Source: Siphonodentalium dalli (Eukaryota; Mollusca; Scaphopoda; Gadilida; Siphonodentaliidae). From it: a DNA stretch of 64,000 nucleotides. Location of the stretch: NCBI GenBank assembly GCA_032622095.1, contig CP136068.1, forward strand, positions 60,660,025-60,724,024. The letters run 5' to 3'. The notes beneath the pieces are model-generated. The model saw only the letters and a program-made list of their open reading frames with translations. It was not told the DNA's origin and searched no databases. Positions within the stretch are counted from its first letter, which is position 1. Every line of letters starts with the position of its first letter. The position numbers and the translations under genes are program-made. Below are positions 63,237 to 64,000 of the stretch, in pieces.

Positions 63237-63392
63237 CTTCCCGGTTGGGGTTCCTTCTCACGCTTACCCTTTGGTGATACTGTTTCCCACCGAGGCACAA
63301 CCTACGTTTTATGGGAGGAGTGAACATGCGCAGACGAAAATAACATAAAAAACCATACTTATTTTACAACCATACTTATATTTTAGAACACC
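63237..63392 (-). repeat. Right-hand inverted copies of the 27-bp and 45-bp repeats
   Basis: 63,237-63,263 is the exact inverse of 58,496-58,522, and 63,348-63,392 the exact inverse of 53,988-54,032. GCGCATGCGT at 63,219 and ATGCGCAG at 63,325 again resemble NRF1 half or full sites, as near the left arm. The arrangement suggests an inverted-terminal-repeat end with subterminal GC-richer motifs. Confidence 0.75.
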
Positions 63393-63569
63393 GGATCCGA
63401 TGATGTTGTTCCACATCCCATTGCGAGTATTTAATTTATCTTTTGCGGGAAGTCTGAAATTGAACGGAAATACTAACCTATTTTATTCTGCTATTGCATA
63501 TCTTTCTACGATAATAAGTAGACCAGGACATTGGTGAGGACATACGCTATGATACTACCATAAATTAAT

Positions 63570-63714
63570 ATGATTACGTTAGTACGTATGGACAACCCAA
63601 AAACACGTACATGTACGTCCATCTATAAAATGAAAAATGTATGTTTCATAGGAGTGCCTGTATTTCTGGCCAACTTGGGATATATACGATGTAACGATCA
63701 CGCCAGTACGTATG
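63570..63714 (+). repeat. AGTACGTATGGAC direct repeat pair and ACGTACATGTACGT palindrome
   Basis: GATTACGTTAGTACGTATGGAC near 63,572 (written here as two overlapping motifs, GATTACG and AGTACGTATGGAC) and GATCACGCCAGTACGTATGG near 63,693 are similar over about 22 bases. Between them, 63,605-63,618 is a perfect 14-bp palindrome, ACGTACATGTACGT. Function unknown. Confidence 0.55.
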
Positions 63715-63747
63715 GACCGTAGGACGGCGACATGTCACTCTGTGTCC

Positions 63748-63822
63748 AAAGGTTCGCTAATCCCAAGGTTCATTATACCGAAGTTTCGCCATTCCCAAGG
63801 TTCTCTATATTCCTCGATATTC
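63748..63822 (+). repeat. Degenerate AAGGTTC..ATTCCC minisatellite
   Basis: Four units of about 15-18 bp: AAGGTTCGCTAATCCC, AAGGTTCATTATACC, GAAGTTTCGCCATTCCC and AAGGTTCTCTATATTCC. Similar GGTTCGCTATTCC-type tandems are familiar from other invertebrate genomes (memory, not searched). Confidence 0.7.
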
Positions 63823-63879
63823 AGTTTTGAGAGGTTTCTTTATCATAAGACTCTTTTTATGAAGGAAATAACTTAAACT

Positions 63880-64000
63880 TTAAAGGTACTCAATCCGATA
63901 AGACGCTGCTAAATTACTCCTTCCTTGGTTTCGGTGGGGAAAAAAATATTTGATTAGTGTCGAGGAACCCACCCATCAAAGCTGAGAGTAATTAGATATC
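63880..64000. mobile_element. Second TTAA-MITE copy, inverted, cut by the window end
   Basis: TTAA at 63,880-63,883 is followed by AGGTACTCAATCCGA, identical to the left end at 62,231. Further in, GGAACCCACCCATCAAAGCT at 63,964-63,983 and then GATATC match 62,526-62,594 only when one of the two is reversed. This copy is therefore in the opposite orientation to the first. Its far end lies beyond the window. Confidence 0.7.

Overview
This window is eukaryotic, most likely from a marine invertebrate animal. The reasons are a nuclear satellite array tens of kilobases long, a 5'-truncated LINE-type retrotransposon, a CACTG-type DNA transposon with a 3-bp target duplication, several MITE-like foldback elements and a transposon-type ULP/C48 cysteine protease fragment. 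There are no operons, ribosome binding sites, rRNA genes or convincing tRNA genes. Species identity cannot be read from the sequence.

Layout. Bases 1-47,382 are one head-to-tail satellite array of about 1,850 monomers, all in the same orientation, with interchangeable 26-bp and 24-bp monomers that differ by a TA step. The array is hierarchical. Subunits of 995 and 431 bp build a 2,421-bp higher-order repeat (about 15.4-25.5 kb). Whole segments are then tandemly duplicated: 3.75 kb (3.2-10.7 kb), 7,520 bp (21.8-36.8 kb) and 1,745 bp (40.55-44.04 kb). More diverged monomers lie at 12.3-13.1 kb and at the right margin (44.7-47.4 kb).

At 47,383-48,809 a 1,427-bp non-autonomous CACTG element has inserted into a satellite monomer, duplicating TAA; the array resumes at 48,810-50,686. 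A 1.75-kb 5'-truncated LINE lies on the minus strand at 50,687-52,433, with a 398-codon open C-terminal reverse-transcriptase fragment and zinc knuckle. A last satellite fragment ends at about 52,672.

From 52,673 to 64,000 the DNA is AT-rich and packed with broken mobile-element pieces. They include a ULP/C48 protease exon whose 5' end lies in a perfect 155-bp inverted repeat (second arm at 56.25 kb), a palindromic TAATTA minisatellite, a tandem of roughly 200-bp repeats with a nested MITE, a long hairpin, TTAA-flanked MITE copies, and an exact 45-bp inverted repeat spanning 9.4 kb. No complete host gene is recognised. The only coding pieces I can support are the LINE fragment, the protease exon and, weakly, one possible first exon at 58.7 kb.

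Nothing here works as a gene system. The window reads as the edge of a large, recently expanding heterochromatin-like satellite next to a transposon graveyard. Its most distinctive features are the nested satellite hierarchy and the mobile elements whose empty target sites can be read directly.
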